Counted from the first letter of the stretch, positions 1-10,228 are shown. The stretch: 64,000 nt of DNA from Paenibacillus eucommiae (GCF_017874215.1 NZ_JAGGLB010000004.1:124001-188000); one strand, 5' to 3'. The notes: generated by a model from the sequence alone, not told the origin. Made by a program: numbers and translations.

Positions 1-2763
1 ATGCTTCTCCCAAATCTCCTCAGGCTTCTCGCCCAAAGCGATACTATGAGCAATGTTATAGACAAATTTGAGATTAGGAATCTGTAGGCTGACCACAAAA
101 GCAACCGTTTCATCCGTCGACTTCAGCAATCTGCCCTTCGTACCATTTTGCAAATAAATCGTAATACCGTGTTGTTCAGCATACGCACAAATCTTTCCAA
201 GGGACCTGCCCATTATGGCCTCTGCCTCATCTGCAGTGATATGATTCTCAGCATTCCGATGCAAAATAAAGACAGCCTGCTTACATCCAAATAGAGCTGC
301 TTTTTCAAAAACCTTGGCTATGCCTTTCATATTTTCCTCATACCTATCCTTAATATTGTCCAAAAGCGACAACTGGGGATAATGATTAAGCAAACTTGAG
401 AAATCAACAATGACATCCACTTTACGCCGTTTCACGAATTCAGCTTCTTTACGCAGCCATTCCATATCCTTCTCCAAGAAATAGGAAGCATCCAGCTTCA
501 CACCTTGAAAATGATGCTTAAATGTCGGCGCCGTCAGTAACTCCGTTTTTAATGAAGCAACGTTTCTTAAAGCCAGGAACTTACAGGCCATCGCTTGTGC
601 TTGGCTAGAGAATACAACTTCTTTCACATTAAATGTCCACGCCGCCGTTTTCAACCGGAATATCCGAATATCCGCAGGCTTAACCGACAAGCTGCCTGAT
701 CCTTCCTCGGCTTTCCCTTCATGCTGAAACTCCTTCGCATAATAACCCGCTAAATCCTCCGGTAAAGCTGGAATCTCCAATTCAGCATCCACAATAAACC
801 CATACTGATTTTCAGCAAAATCAAACCTCTGGACGGAGGCACCATGGTTAACAACGGCGGCCAGAAAAGAACCATCCTCGCAGCGATTCACAATGCATTG
901 AAGATTAGCGTTCGTAAGCTCAATTACTTTTTCTTCGTTCAGGCAATCCCCTATATACTGCTTAACTGCAGACAAATAATCATAAAACATAGGAATGTCT
1001 TTGCCATCCACATTATCTACGGCAGTTACCAGCTTTTCAGTCACGATATCCGGGCCTACAAGGTATTTGGTCTCTCTCTCCTCCAGCTCGCACGCAGCCA
1101 ATTTGTCAGCGTTCAGCCCATAAGGTGATGTTATGAAGCTCACTTTTCCCATCCCCTGTGATTGATGCAGGATTAATGGCAGCCCGCTCTCTGTAGCTTG
1201 TGCGATAACCTCTACTCCCTCATCAACCTTAACGTGATAGATCTCAAAAGCCTGCTCTGTCACCCTGGTACCATGAAAAAGAACCTGTTCCCCGGCCTCA
1301 TACCTCTTCAACTCACCGAGCTGAGATATTCCAAAAAGCTTCATAGCCTCCTCCCTATACACGCCTGAAAGCTTAGCAGAAACTAAAATATCTGCAGAGG
1401 TTATCAAATGTCCTCCCCCTTCTACAAAGGCTCGCAGCTTATCATAAAGCTCGACATCGAGAATCACCCGACCGGCCAGGATAACCGTGCTATAGTTATT
1501 TAATATGGCGTCGTCTACATCCGAGAAAATCACATCCGTCATATCTCCGTATGGGGTGGAAGTCAGGAAGCCTCTCTCATCCCGATAAAACCCTGAATTC
1601 TCATAACCCGGGAACAGCATACTGAACAAGGCATGTGTCTGGTAATCGCCATCTTCATAGGGAAGGCTGCCCCACACCTTATAATATTCATGCGTATACA
1701 GGTGTCTGGAAGGCGTCCATCCGTTGAAGAAATCCATCAGAATGGCTACCGGTGTATACATGACTCCTGGATATCCGTTGTTCTCTACGAATTCAACCGC
1801 CTTCGTCTGAATTTCTCCCAAAGGCGTGAGCTTCGTGCCCGTCACATCTTCTTGATCCGGCATGGTGAAGCCCCATTCCAAGCCCAAAATATCGCAATTG
1901 TACATATACTCCACATAAATCAGTCTACGAAGCAGGCTTAAGCTTGTTCCGCCATCCGGACCAAATTCATAGCCGTTTTCCACGCCTTCGCGTTCATAAT
2001 CTTTATACCCGAAGCGGTTCCAAATGGAAGCATTTCCGAACCACAACAGCCCGTACTGCTTCCCCGCCCCCCTCAGATAAGAGTACCAGATGTTCGCATT
2101 TATGAGCGCCTGAGCGGTTTCAGCACCAATCATCATCACATTGCCTTCTTTGGCAAAATAATGACAAAAGTTCAGCGAGCAAACAGCAACCGTCTGGTTA
2201 TCAAAATGGTCCCCAAGCTGCTCGAAATGTCTCTGAAATTGCAAATACTGGCTCTTTCTATCACTGTCGACCGGACAAATCATCGGCGTATAAGCGCCTA
2301 TATACCGCCCATCCTGCTCACCATTATCGAAACCTAGGAAATGGTTCCCCAGTATTTCTCTTAGGTATTTGGCCGCTTCCGCCGGAACTTCATATTCCCC
2401 CCAGGACGACCGGTCAAGAAATGACCCCGGCACATATCCCCAAATATCAAAAATATATAAGCCCCTTGCTTTCACTTCATCCACAAATTCCTTGAGGTTG
2501 GGTGCATAAATGCACTTGTAGAACAGCCACAGGATTTCACCTAGCTTGTAATGCTTTGTATACAGATCAAGCTGCTTGTTGAAATCTTTGATGGCTCCAT
2601 CGTCATCCAGCTCCATGGCCCGCATCGCAGAAAAATGTATTTTATTTCCCAGATCATTTCGTGTAATCGCTTTGGTGAACCTTCTATGAAACTCCACATG
2701 ATTTTCCGGCTCAACCTTGTAAACATGTATGGTTGATTGCAAACTACCCTTCAGCTCTTTCAT
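1..2763 (-). CDS. Large glycosidase-like protein fused to a sugar-isomerase-like domain (3' end beyond window)
   Basis: The reading frame stays open for all 921 codons from an ATG at 2763 to the left edge, so the C-terminus is missing. A GAGGGGG ribosome binding site precedes the start. No signal peptide is visible, so it is probably cytoplasmic. The first ~600 residues look like a TIM-barrel glycosidase with a GATase-like segment (VILAGRVILD and FVEGGGHLIT near 1400-1500). The last ~200 residues resemble the sugar-phosphate isomerase/epimerase (AP-endonuclease-2) barrel, for example GEKPEEIWEKH at the edge. I do not know the exact family. It lies downstream of the SLH glycosidase on the same strand but has its own upstream element shared with the transporter genes, suggesting co-regulation in glycan breakdown. 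Confidence 0.7.
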   Translation of the reverse strand, partial: MKELKGSLQSTIHVYKVEPENHVEFHRRFTKAITRNDLGNKIHFSAMRAMELDDDGAIKDFNKQLDLYTKHYKLGEILWLFYKCIYAPNLKEFVDEVKARGLYIFDIWGYVPGSFLDRSSWGEYEVPAEAAKYLREILGNHFLGFDNGEQDGRYIGAYTPMICPVDSDRKSQYLQFQRHFEQLGDHFDNQTVAVCSLNFCHYFAKEGNVMMIGAETAQALINANIWYSYLRGAGKQYGLLWFGNASIWNRFGYKDYEREGVENGYEFGPDGGTSLSLLRRLIYVEYMYNCDILGLEWGFTMPDQEDVTGTKLTPLGEIQTKAVEFVENNGYPGVMYTPVAILMDFFNGWTPSRHLYTHEYYKVWGSLPYEDGDYQTHALFSMLFPGYENSGFYRDERGFLTSTPYGDMTDVIFSDVDDAILNNYSTVILAGRVILDVELYDKLRAFVEGGGHLITSADILVSAKLSGVYREEAMKLFGISQLGELKRYEAGEQVLFHGTRVTEQAFEIYHVKVDEGVEVIAQATESGLPLILHQSQGMGKVSFITSPYGLNADKLAACELEERETKYLVGPDIVTEKLVTAVDNVDGKDIPMFYDYLSAVKQYIGDCLNEEKVIELTNANLQCIVNRCEDGSFLAAVVNHGASVQRFDFAENQYGFIVDAELEIPALPEDLAGYYAKEFQHEGKAEEGSGSLSVKPADIRIFRLKTAAWTFNVKEVVFSSQAQAMACKFLALRNVASLKTELLTAPTFKHHFQGVKLDASYFLEKDMEWLRKEAEFVKRRKVDVIVDFSSLLNHYPQLSLLDNIKDRYEENMKGIAKVFEKAALFGCKQAVFILHRNAENHITADEAEAIMGRSLGKICAYAEQHGITIYLQNGTKGRLLKSTDETVAFVVSLQIPNLKFVYNIAHSIALGEKPEEIWEKH

Positions 2764-3082
2764 GGTGATCCCCCTCGTAAATTATGTTGATTATGTTTAT
2801 TGATTATGTTAATCATCAGGTATATCAAAGATAGCTGCACAGCTAACATTGACCTCTTCTACAACACTAATCGATGCTCAGTATCCAAGTAAATGCACCT
2901 TTTCTCACTTTCTTTGCTTTATCGGAGAAAAATCAATTGCGGTGAAACAGTCAGCCGACAAATTGCTGCAATAGTGCAGGTTCTTTCCGAAAAAGTATGC
3001 GATTAAACATGGCCTCTCAATTACCTGTTAATAAGCACCCTGAATGAGATTTCCATCCAAGGTGCCCATTAATGCCGATTGA
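2764..3082. other. Intergenic region with AT-rich direct repeats
   Basis: About 320 bases without a gene. Apart from the shared operator-like element it holds an AT-rich stretch at 2778-2816 with repeated GATTATGTT units just before the glycosidase ribosome binding site, and a weak hairpin (GCACC/GGTGC arms, about 3036-3067) just after the SLH gene stop. Either could be regulatory, but there is no firm evidence. Confidence 0.35.
2887..2918 (-). promoter_or_regulatory. Shared 32-bp operator-like element, copy 1
   Basis: This stretch matches copies at 10229-10260 and 13435-13466 (about 28 of 32 positions against the 13435 copy). The conserved blocks on the plus strand are AAGTAAATGCAC and TCTCACTTT. 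It sits 124 bp before the start of the glycosidase fusion. Its repeated position before three sugar genes suggests a regulator site, perhaps for an AraC-type protein; the regulator is not identified. Confidence 0.6.
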
Positions 3083-6000
3083 TTATTCTTTCGAATCCAA
3101 CAATCTGAGAATTACAGTTAAAGCCTCTGCACGCGTTGCCTGTCCGTTAGGGTTAAATTTATGATTTACCTGTCCTTGCACAATACCTTTTTGCTGGACT
3201 GCGGCCACTGCACCTTTTCCCCAGGTTGGGATCTCCTGATCATCTGCAAATTCAGTTACTGCTGCTGCATCAAGCGTAAGATTTAATGCCCTGGCCGCCA
3301 TAGCTGCCATCTCCACGCGCGTAATTGCACCATTCGGACGGAAGGTATTATCCTCATAGCCTGAGATAATGCCCGCTTGAACCGCCTGCGCTACCGCTTG
3401 CTCAGCCCACTTGCCTATCTTCGCTGCATCAGTGAATGAAGTGAATGGTAACGTCGTTGTTTCCGTGTCCAGCTTCAAGCCCTTCATCAGCATAACTATA
3501 AATTCTGCCCGAGTTACCTGCTGGTTCGGCTTAAACGTGGCATCCGGGTACCCGCTAACCATCCCTTGGCTTACCGCTTGCTTGATGCTAGCTTCCGCCC
3601 AGTGTCCGGAAATATCTGTAAAAGCAGCTTCTTCTGTTTCCTTCGCTTCCTCAATGAATACTGCGAATTTCGTAAAATGATCCACCTCTACAGATATGTG
3701 ATCCCCCGTCACCTTACCGCCGATCTTCACCCATACCTTCTGCAGCTCGTCATAGTAGAACACCGCCACAGTCTGGTTCTCTAATACGCTAGTCTTGTCG
3801 AACTTCAAGGTTAAGGTTACTGGCTTCTTAAAGCTGCCCGAAAAGTTTTTCAAAACCTCAAACACGGGACTAACCAGCATCGCTTGATTCTGAATGAGAT
3901 GATCCGTATTCAACAAACGTTCTACCGTCAACTTTAACATTTCTTGCGTCGAACCTGCCGGAATGGTGATCGTGATCAAATCTTCCAAGCTTACTTTACC
4001 TTGGCCACCCGCCGGAACCTGCAGCTTGCCGCCCGTAGATATAACGGGTTCATTGGCCCCTGTTCCCGGTGAAGCTGTTGGGGATGATGGCCCCGGCTGT
4101 CCCGGATTTGGATTTGGATTTGTACTTGGATCAGGATCCGTGCCTGGGCCTGGATTTTGTGCCTGCTTGATATTATTAACGGTCAAATTTACGAGCTTAA
4201 AGCTCACGACTTCATTGCTTTCATTGACTTCATAGACACCCAGATACATGCCTGCACTGACTTCACTTATATCTGAACCAGATACATAGGGGTTCGTTAT
4301 CCCTGTTTCTGCTTCTGCCCCTGTGGGAGCAAGATCCCCCACTAACGGTACTGCTATCGCGCTGGAAGACAGCTTGATCGCAAGGTGGTTGCCGCTTCCT
4401 GCGGCTGCCGTCACCTTACTCGTCCCCACTGCCCCTCCGGCTGATACCGATACCGCCAACTCTGACACAGGCTGTGGATCAGGATCCGGATCAAGTCCAG
4501 ACGCTGGCTTAATGTCACTATCCGCCAAGTTGAACAGCTTAAAGCTTACAACTTTATTGTTGGCGTCTACTTCATGGACACCTACATACATACCCGCACT
4601 CACTCCACTGATATCCGCTCCAGATGTATAAGACATCGTCACGCCAGCTCCTGTTGGAGCCTCATCACCTATGTTAGGGACTTTCAGGCTTCGCGAGGAC
4701 AGCTTAATGGCTAACTGATTCCCAGGTGTATAGTAGGTGGCATTCACTACAGTGGTTCCCGCTTCAGTCCCCATTAAAGTTGCAGCACTAAGCTCTGGCA
4801 CTGGATGATGCTCAGGGTTGGGCAAGGAGATGGCAATTTCATCAAAAGCGGCATGTGCTGCTCCCCAGACCAAGAAACCAGATTTCCCGGCTACAATCGG
4901 CTGTTCACTACCTGGAGCTGTCAGCGGTCCATAATAAATATCCATTCCATTTACAATGACATACAGGTTCTCCCCTTTAAATTCAAGATCGACTGAATAC
5001 CATTCATCGGAATTAAAAGCCTGCATCATAAAAGACCGCTCTACCCATGCCTCCAGGTCAGGATTGAAAACTCTCATTCTTACGACGCCATCTTTTTGGA
5101 ATCCGATCCAGCTGTACGTATCTGTGGAAGCATACCGGATTATGACTCCTACGCCCCCGTCCCCTGCTCCTTCAAATTTCATCTTGAATGAATAATGTCC
5201 ATCTTGCAGTACCGGTGCGTTGTTATCCACGACCAGGAACTCTCCGCCTGTCATTTTCACGGCCCCATCTGCTGCTGATAGCGATGCCAATTCACTGCCA
5301 TTCACGATCTCAAGATGATCCACGTTATTGTCGTTATAATTTTGCGAATACTTATCGGCCGCATAAATCTCGAACTCGCTAATCTTAGGCGAATCCGACT
5401 CAGCACCTGTAAGTACCAATCTAATCTTATTTGTAATCACAGTATCCGTAAGGATCATATGAAGTGGAATCTCCGTCCCGCTGTATAATGGAAGAAACTT
5501 ACCCCAAGGCGCCGAAAAGTATTCTATTTTAAAAGAAGTAACTTTATTGCCTGCCAAGCCTGCTTCCTTAATAACAAACTTGTTGACCACCTCGTTATGT
5601 CCCAAATCGTACTCCACCCATGCCTCGCCATCCGCCATATCAATCGCCCCTCTAAGAGGCTCCGAATTTGGCGTCCAGTAACTACTCTGTACACCATCGG
5701 CCGTAAAGGCCCCTAGTACTAGAGCTTCATATCTCAGTGTCCCTTGCCCATCTATCATGCTGGAAGTCATATCCTTGAGAACCGTAGTCCAATCCCCATT
5801 CGGAGCGTTGTCCTTTGGAATATATCGGAACTCCATTCCCGTATAGGTTTTGTTCGTATTATCGTAACCATCTTCTGTATGCGAGGAGGAAGTCACTTTT
5901 GCACGCAAGCTTAGATTCAGATCCTTCACAACCGTATGGTCCCCATTACTCCCACTTGGTGGCGTTAATACGTATCCTTCTAAGGCTTTCGTTGCAAGCG

Positions 6001-8233
6001 TAACACTATCGTTAACCACGTTAATCGTCTCTACGAAGCTTCTACCTTCGGAAGTAAGTTCATACAGATCGAGTGTGCTGTAAGCTCTCCAGCTTTCAGG
6101 AAGCTTCCATGTTTTTGCAGCGCTAGCATGAACCCCATATACGAAAATCCGCTCTGTGCCATCGATCGCAGGAATAAATCTGTCTTCTCCCTTGGCTATC
6201 GTGACATCCCCTTTGGTTACCTGAATCTCCTTGGTAGTTTTGTTAATCTCATAAATAACATCTTCTCCCCAACGTGTGTAAGACCTGTTCGTCTCATCCA
6301 CATATTCCTGTAACCCGTATTGCGCTAAATAACCATTTAGCAGGCTGTGCAGGAAGGTCATTTTTGTCAGGGAAACAGCCCCTTGATTTTGTTCAAAGCC
6401 CAGATTCAAATTCCCTGATCTCTCATTATTGCTGTATATCGTCCCCCATAAATAATCCTGCGGCTGAGTTTGATACGTTCTTGTAGCATGAAACACCGTC
6501 ACTCCAGCATTAATAAAGCTGTCAATGACTGCCGGTTTCGTATCCACCTTGAAAATATAACCGCCGTTCAGCCTTTTTTCAGCATCATAATATTCGGTAG
6601 CAGCATAAGTCCCAAGTGCAGCCCAGTGGTCGATCTCCCTTTTCTTCGCATACCGCTCCTCGGTTTTTCCATAGGGACCTTTTGGATAATCAATCATCAC
6701 ATCCTGATACAAAACAAGCGGTGCCCAGAAACGCTCTACAAAATCATTTTGCCGGTTAAAAGGATACCCGTTCTTCACATCTGTATAGTGACTGATTTGA
6801 TAAGCATCCCAGCCAAATATAGTCGGGCCATACTGCAGGCCATCTGTACGAATATCCTCATTTCCGTAGGGGCTTGCTGTACTCCCTCTCAAATAGGCAT
6901 TACTATTTGAAGTCATATCCGTCATATTGACATGAAAGGACAGGTCACCGCCGTATGGCTCCATGCCTGACTTTACAGCAGCAACCTTGTCATCCGTGCC
7001 TAATGCAGGATTGTAATAGATTTCATTAATGCTCGGCCAGCCATAATCATGTCCCCGGCCATTCCATCCCACATATTCGTAGGATTGCTTGCCTACACCA
7101 TCGGTCATGTGAAAAATCTGTCTTTGCATCTCTGCCAATTGGTCCAGGGACGAATTCACCACTGTAAAACCTTTAAAGGTACTCGCCTGTCCTGCAGGAC
7201 CAGGAAAAGCCCCATGAGTTTGATGCCAGTTGCCTCCGTTGAAAAACTCCCGCAGCTCAGCCGGCATTTGAGGAATTTGGCCTTTGATCCACAAGGCCCC
7301 GTCCTGCCAATCCACTTTATTGTTATTATTGCTGTCCTGGCTAATATGTACCCGGCTTTCATACCAGATCTCGCTTAATATATTTAGTGCCGTTTCGTCC
7401 TGCGGCCGGTTGCCGTCAGCAAGCCTGTGATGGTACACGCCATCGTAGATTTCGGCTATTTTGACAGCACCATCCTTGCTCAGCCTCATGGTATAAGGTC
7501 GATCAAACGAACTCGGTGTATAAACCGCACCCACAGCCTGCTTATTCCAGACAAATGCATAGCCAACCTGCTCCAAAAAATGCTTCCACAGAAATATATC
7601 GGAATTATAAACCATATAAGCATCATAAAGCTCCTGAAGGCTCCCATAAAAATCACTGGCTTGAGCATAGCTATAGCCTAAGGTTGGAGATTGAATTCCG
7701 CCTATATTGGATGCCGCAACGCCAGGCTCCTCCATATTCCCTTCATTTACGCTCAGAATCGGATATTTTAATTGCACTCGGAACGGTGCACTCGCATCAT
7801 CTCCAGTAATTTCAGTTATTTTCTTGGTCAGCGTTGACCCTGCAATCGAGAATGAATATTTTAATGTAATCGCTCTCATTTGCAGCGGGCCTTCACCATC
7901 CAGATCGACACCACTTACCGTTACCACATATTCTGCCGTATTTCCTGATGTCTTCGTTAAAACAACTGAAGGGACATACTCTACGTCATTAATTACAATA
8001 TAATAAGGTTCACTGTTTAATGGTTTGCTGCCTTCTATGAAGCTGTTATCGGCTTTTAAGGTGTACGTGATGGCCTGGGGATAATTAGGGTCCAACGCGA
8101 CTGCCAGATCTCCGCTTTCAATACTTGTTGTACTGGGATCCGCAAAGGTAATCTTGGGGCTTATACCCAGGATCACCAACCATACAAAAGCGAATGCTAG
8201 CCAGCTTGCTGTACATTTTCCTAATCTCTTCAA
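3083..8233 (-). CDS. Surface-anchored GH101-like glycosidase with SLH domains
   Basis: This 1716-residue secreted protein begins with a signal peptide (about 1-31). A mutarotase-like beta domain (35-190) is followed by a catalytic region resembling endo-alpha-N-acetylgalactosaminidase (GH101): RGHDYGWP near residue 395, HVNMTD, and DIRTDGLQYG near 463. A terminal beta domain ends in YVLTPP. Then come an F5/8C-like domain (~770-970), a LamG-like domain (~985-1160), two ~95-residue repeats (LAIKLSS and SAGMY motifs), a Pro/Gly/Asn linker, a beta domain, and three SLH repeats (~1530-1716) that would bind cell-wall polymer. GH101 enzymes release O-linked disaccharide from mucin-type glycans; the substrate here is inferred. 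It lies downstream of the solute-binding gene on the same strand. Confidence 0.72.
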   Translation of the reverse strand: MKRLGKCTASWLAFAFVWLVILGISPKITFADPSTTSIESGDLAVALDPNYPQAITYTLKADNSFIEGSKPLNSEPYYIVINDVEYVPSVVLTKTSGNTAEYVVTVSGVDLDGEGPLQMRAITLKYSFSIAGSTLTKKITEITGDDASAPFRVQLKYPILSVNEGNMEEPGVAASNIGGIQSPTLGYSYAQASDFYGSLQELYDAYMVYNSDIFLWKHFLEQVGYAFVWNKQAVGAVYTPSSFDRPYTMRLSKDGAVKIAEIYDGVYHHRLADGNRPQDETALNILSEIWYESRVHISQDSNNNNKVDWQDGALWIKGQIPQMPAELREFFNGGNWHQTHGAFPGPAGQASTFKGFTVVNSSLDQLAEMQRQIFHMTDGVGKQSYEYVGWNGRGHDYGWPSINEIYYNPALGTDDKVAAVKSGMEPYGGDLSFHVNMTDMTSNSNAYLRGSTASPYGNEDIRTDGLQYGPTIFGWDAYQISHYTDVKNGYPFNRQNDFVERFWAPLVLYQDVMIDYPKGPYGKTEERYAKKREIDHWAALGTYAATEYYDAEKRLNGGYIFKVDTKPAVIDSFINAGVTVFHATRTYQTQPQDYLWGTIYSNNERSGNLNLGFEQNQGAVSLTKMTFLHSLLNGYLAQYGLQEYVDETNRSYTRWGEDVIYEINKTTKEIQVTKGDVTIAKGEDRFIPAIDGTERIFVYGVHASAAKTWKLPESWRAYSTLDLYELTSEGRSFVETINVVNDSVTLATKALEGYVLTPPSGSNGDHTVVKDLNLSLRAKVTSSSHTEDGYDNTNKTYTGMEFRYIPKDNAPNGDWTTVLKDMTSSMIDGQGTLRYEALVLGAFTADGVQSSYWTPNSEPLRGAIDMADGEAWVEYDLGHNEVVNKFVIKEAGLAGNKVTSFKIEYFSAPWGKFLPLYSGTEIPLHMILTDTVITNKIRLVLTGAESDSPKISEFEIYAADKYSQNYNDNNVDHLEIVNGSELASLSAADGAVKMTGGEFLVVDNNAPVLQDGHYSFKMKFEGAGDGGVGVIIRYASTDTYSWIGFQKDGVVRMRVFNPDLEAWVERSFMMQAFNSDEWYSVDLEFKGENLYVIVNGMDIYYGPLTAPGSEQPIVAGKSGFLVWGAAHAAFDEIAISLPNPEHHPVPELSAATLMGTEAGTTVVNATYYTPGNQLAIKLSSRSLKVPNIGDEAPTGAGVTMSYTSGADISGVSAGMYVGVHEVDANNKVVSFKLFNLADSDIKPASGLDPDPDPQPVSELAVSVSAGGAVGTSKVTAAAGSGNHLAIKLSSSAIAVPLVGDLAPTGAEAETGITNPYVSGSDISEVSAGMYLGVYEVNESNEVVSFKLVNLTVNNIKQAQNPGPGTDPDPSTNPNPNPGQPGPSSPTASPGTGANEPVISTGGKLQVPAGGQGKVSLEDLITITIPAGSTQEMLKLTVERLLNTDHLIQNQAMLVSPVFEVLKNFSGSFKKPVTLTLKFDKTSVLENQTVAVFYYDELQKVWVKIGGKVTGDHISVEVDHFTKFAVFIEEAKETEEAAFTDISGHWAEASIKQAVSQGMVSGYPDATFKPNQQVTRAEFIVMLMKGLKLDTETTTLPFTSFTDAAKIGKWAEQAVAQAVQAGIISGYEDNTFRPNGAITRVEMAAMAARALNLTLDAAAVTEFADDQEIPTWGKGAVAAVQQKGIVQGQVNHKFNPNGQATRAEALTVILRLLDSKE

Positions 8234-8289
8234 TTAGAATACCTCCTTATAATTTATAATTCGTGTTATCTTGAGAAAGATACCTGGCA

Positions 8290-8360
8290 GAATCCTTTGA
8301 GGAGCGCGTTCGTGACTTGGGTGCATGAACACCAAAGCTCAAACGGATAGCCGCTAGGCA
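8290..8360. repeat. Composite intergenic repeat, copy lacking the central hairpin
   Basis: The sequence joins the left module (CCTTTGAGG, GTTCGTGACTTGGG) directly to the right module (AACACC, AGCTCAAACGGA, AGCC). In the copies at 13.5, 24.2 and 27.2 kb these two modules are separated by about 150 bp of nested inverted repeats. This copy therefore looks like the form without the core, either an empty site or a deletion. Confidence 0.65.
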
Positions 8361-8371
8361 TTTTCCACTAA

Positions 8372-8394
8372 GGCAAGGATTTGTGATCCTTGCC
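8372..8394 (-). terminator. Hairpin after the solute-binding protein gene
   Basis: A perfect 9-bp stem (GGCAAGGAT / ATCCTTGCC) with a 5-base loop lies 22 bp after the stop of the lipoprotein gene. It has no clear U-run, so it may end transcription weakly or stabilise the 3' end of the message. Confidence 0.5.
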
Positions 8395-8415
8395 GTACAA
8401 ATGACGTTCTATACC

Positions 8416-10131
8416 TTATTCAGCGCCATACACTTCATCCGGCTTGGTAATAATCCGCTCACCCAGATCGTAGTTTTTACCGTTATTAATGATTTCCAGC
8501 GCTTCGTCGATATTTCCGAACTTCTTCATTTCTTCCAAATACTTATCCCAATCAGCGATCTTGGTTTTGCCTGTCAGGAACTTCAATTCGCTTTCCTTCA
8601 CATACGTGCGGATTGGCGTCATAATCTTTGCGAATTGATCCGTTTGCTCGGTAGTTAATGAAGGAAGCGGATAGGCAAAGGTTGGCTGCATCTTGCCCTC
8701 ATCCAGTGCCTTCAGGAAAAAGGAAGCTATCTTCTTCGTAATCGGCAATTGGGCCAGGCTCCAGTCGTTGCTGTACAACGGTGGACTAATGCCCACATAA
8801 CGCGAAAGCATAAATCTTTGCGTGTTGAAATCGAATTTACCGCTGATTACATCGTCAGCAAACTTTTTCTTTCCATTTTCATTCGTATAGGTAACGCCTT
8901 CAATTCCCCAGTTGTAAAGATCCATCGTTTCGGGCTCATAAGCTTTGTCTAATATAGAAGCTAACACTTCAGGATTCTTCACCTTGGCACTTGCAAAATA
9001 ACCCCAGTAAGGTGCACCATCGTGAATAACTGTAAGGAAATAGTTGGATTTCCCCTTGTAAGCCGGCGCAAGCATCGGTTCTACTTCAATAGGTACCTCT
9101 TTACCTTGTGTTACTGGCCAATAGGCTCCATCAATGACACTCACGTAGTTGTAAGTAAACGCCCAGTTCGCTTGCTGCAGCTTGGCTTTGGCCGCATCAC
9201 TGCTCAGTGACACGATAGCCGGATCAAGCAGCTTGTCGTTATACATATTGCTTACAAACTCCAGGAAATCCTTGTAGCTGGGATCGGATACAGCGTCGAA
9301 AGTCCACTTGCCACTCGCTTTGTCAAACTTGAAATCTCCACCTGATGGAGTAAATCCGTTGTTGCTGCCCGTACCGAACATATTGGCAATAGCATACAGC
9401 GTATAATCCGCTCCTGGCGTCCCTCCTCCATCCGTAAGGAACGGAATTACGCTTGGATCCTTTTCCTTAATGGTTAACATCGCAGCATAAAATTCTTCCA
9501 CCGTTGTTGGCACACTTACGCCCAGCTTGTCGAGCAAGGTTTTGTTATACATAAACCCTTCTCCGGCATAATCGGTTCCCATTACGTTAGGAAGCGCAAA
9601 CCGTTGCCCCTTATCATTAAGCAAATAATTAATCGCGGGATACTTCGCAATAGCTGCTTGCAGATTTGGCATGTATGCCTTGTACTTTTCGAAATCCAGG
9701 AACATCCCGCTGTCGCCATAAGTTTGGCTGTTCTTGAGTGAATCCCTCATCCACATCAGATCTGGAACATCACCCGAGCTAAGAAATAGCTTTACTTTGT
9801 TGTCGTATTCACTAAATGGCAGCATATCCCACTGGATCTTGACGTTCCCGAGCATTTTCTGATATTCCTGAAAAATCGGCGATGCCGGGTCCTCCTTCAT
9901 ATTTAAGTCAGCACCAAAAGCTTTATACACAATCTCTTCCCCTGCATGCGGAAGCAATGCCGTCTTACCCGGAGTTTCTGAAGCCTGCTCGCTTGCCGGG
10001 CTTGTCGAAGATGGAGTCTCGCTGTTACTTGCGTTATCCTTCTCATTCCCGTTTTTGCTGCACGCTGCCAAAATGGCGGTCAACATGATTGCGCATACAA
10101 TTAACACTAATGACTTTTTTACCTTTACCAT
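8416..10131 (-). CDS. Extracellular solute-binding lipoprotein of a carbohydrate ABC transporter (LplA-like)
   Basis: A 571-residue lipoprotein with a typical signal sequence and lipobox LAAC (Cys about residue 24), followed by a Ser/Thr/Glu-rich tether. The body is of the large family-1 solute-binding type found with LplB/YtcP permeases in Paenibacillus; this size class usually binds oligosaccharides. It would catch substrate outside the membrane and deliver it to the two permeases encoded upstream. An operator-like element 98 bp before the start is shared with the permease gene. The ligand is unknown; the neighbouring GH101-like enzyme suggests glycan fragments. No ATPase is encoded nearby, as is common for these systems, which use a shared MsmX-type ATPase. 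Confidence 0.85.
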   Translation of the reverse strand: MVKVKKSLVLIVCAIMLTAILAACSKNGNEKDNASNSETPSSTSPASEQASETPGKTALLPHAGEEIVYKAFGADLNMKEDPASPIFQEYQKMLGNVKIQWDMLPFSEYDNKVKLFLSSGDVPDLMWMRDSLKNSQTYGDSGMFLDFEKYKAYMPNLQAAIAKYPAINYLLNDKGQRFALPNVMGTDYAGEGFMYNKTLLDKLGVSVPTTVEEFYAAMLTIKEKDPSVIPFLTDGGGTPGADYTLYAIANMFGTGSNNGFTPSGGDFKFDKASGKWTFDAVSDPSYKDFLEFVSNMYNDKLLDPAIVSLSSDAAKAKLQQANWAFTYNYVSVIDGAYWPVTQGKEVPIEVEPMLAPAYKGKSNYFLTVIHDGAPYWGYFASAKVKNPEVLASILDKAYEPETMDLYNWGIEGVTYTNENGKKKFADDVISGKFDFNTQRFMLSRYVGISPPLYSNDWSLAQLPITKKIASFFLKALDEGKMQPTFAYPLPSLTTEQTDQFAKIMTPIRTYVKESELKFLTGKTKIADWDKYLEEMKKFGNIDEALEIINNGKNYDLGERIITKPDEVYGAE

Positions 10132-10228
10132 AAATACAAACCCTCCCCATAATCGTGTATCTATACATAACCGTTAAACGGTATATGCCGGTTTTGATTA
10201 ATTCGAATGTACTTGATATGCGTCTATA

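Noticed and set aside
6470..6910. Plus-strand frame of about 146 codons inside the SLH glycosidase
   Set aside because: Antisense to clear coding sequence, with no start signal or recognisable motif.
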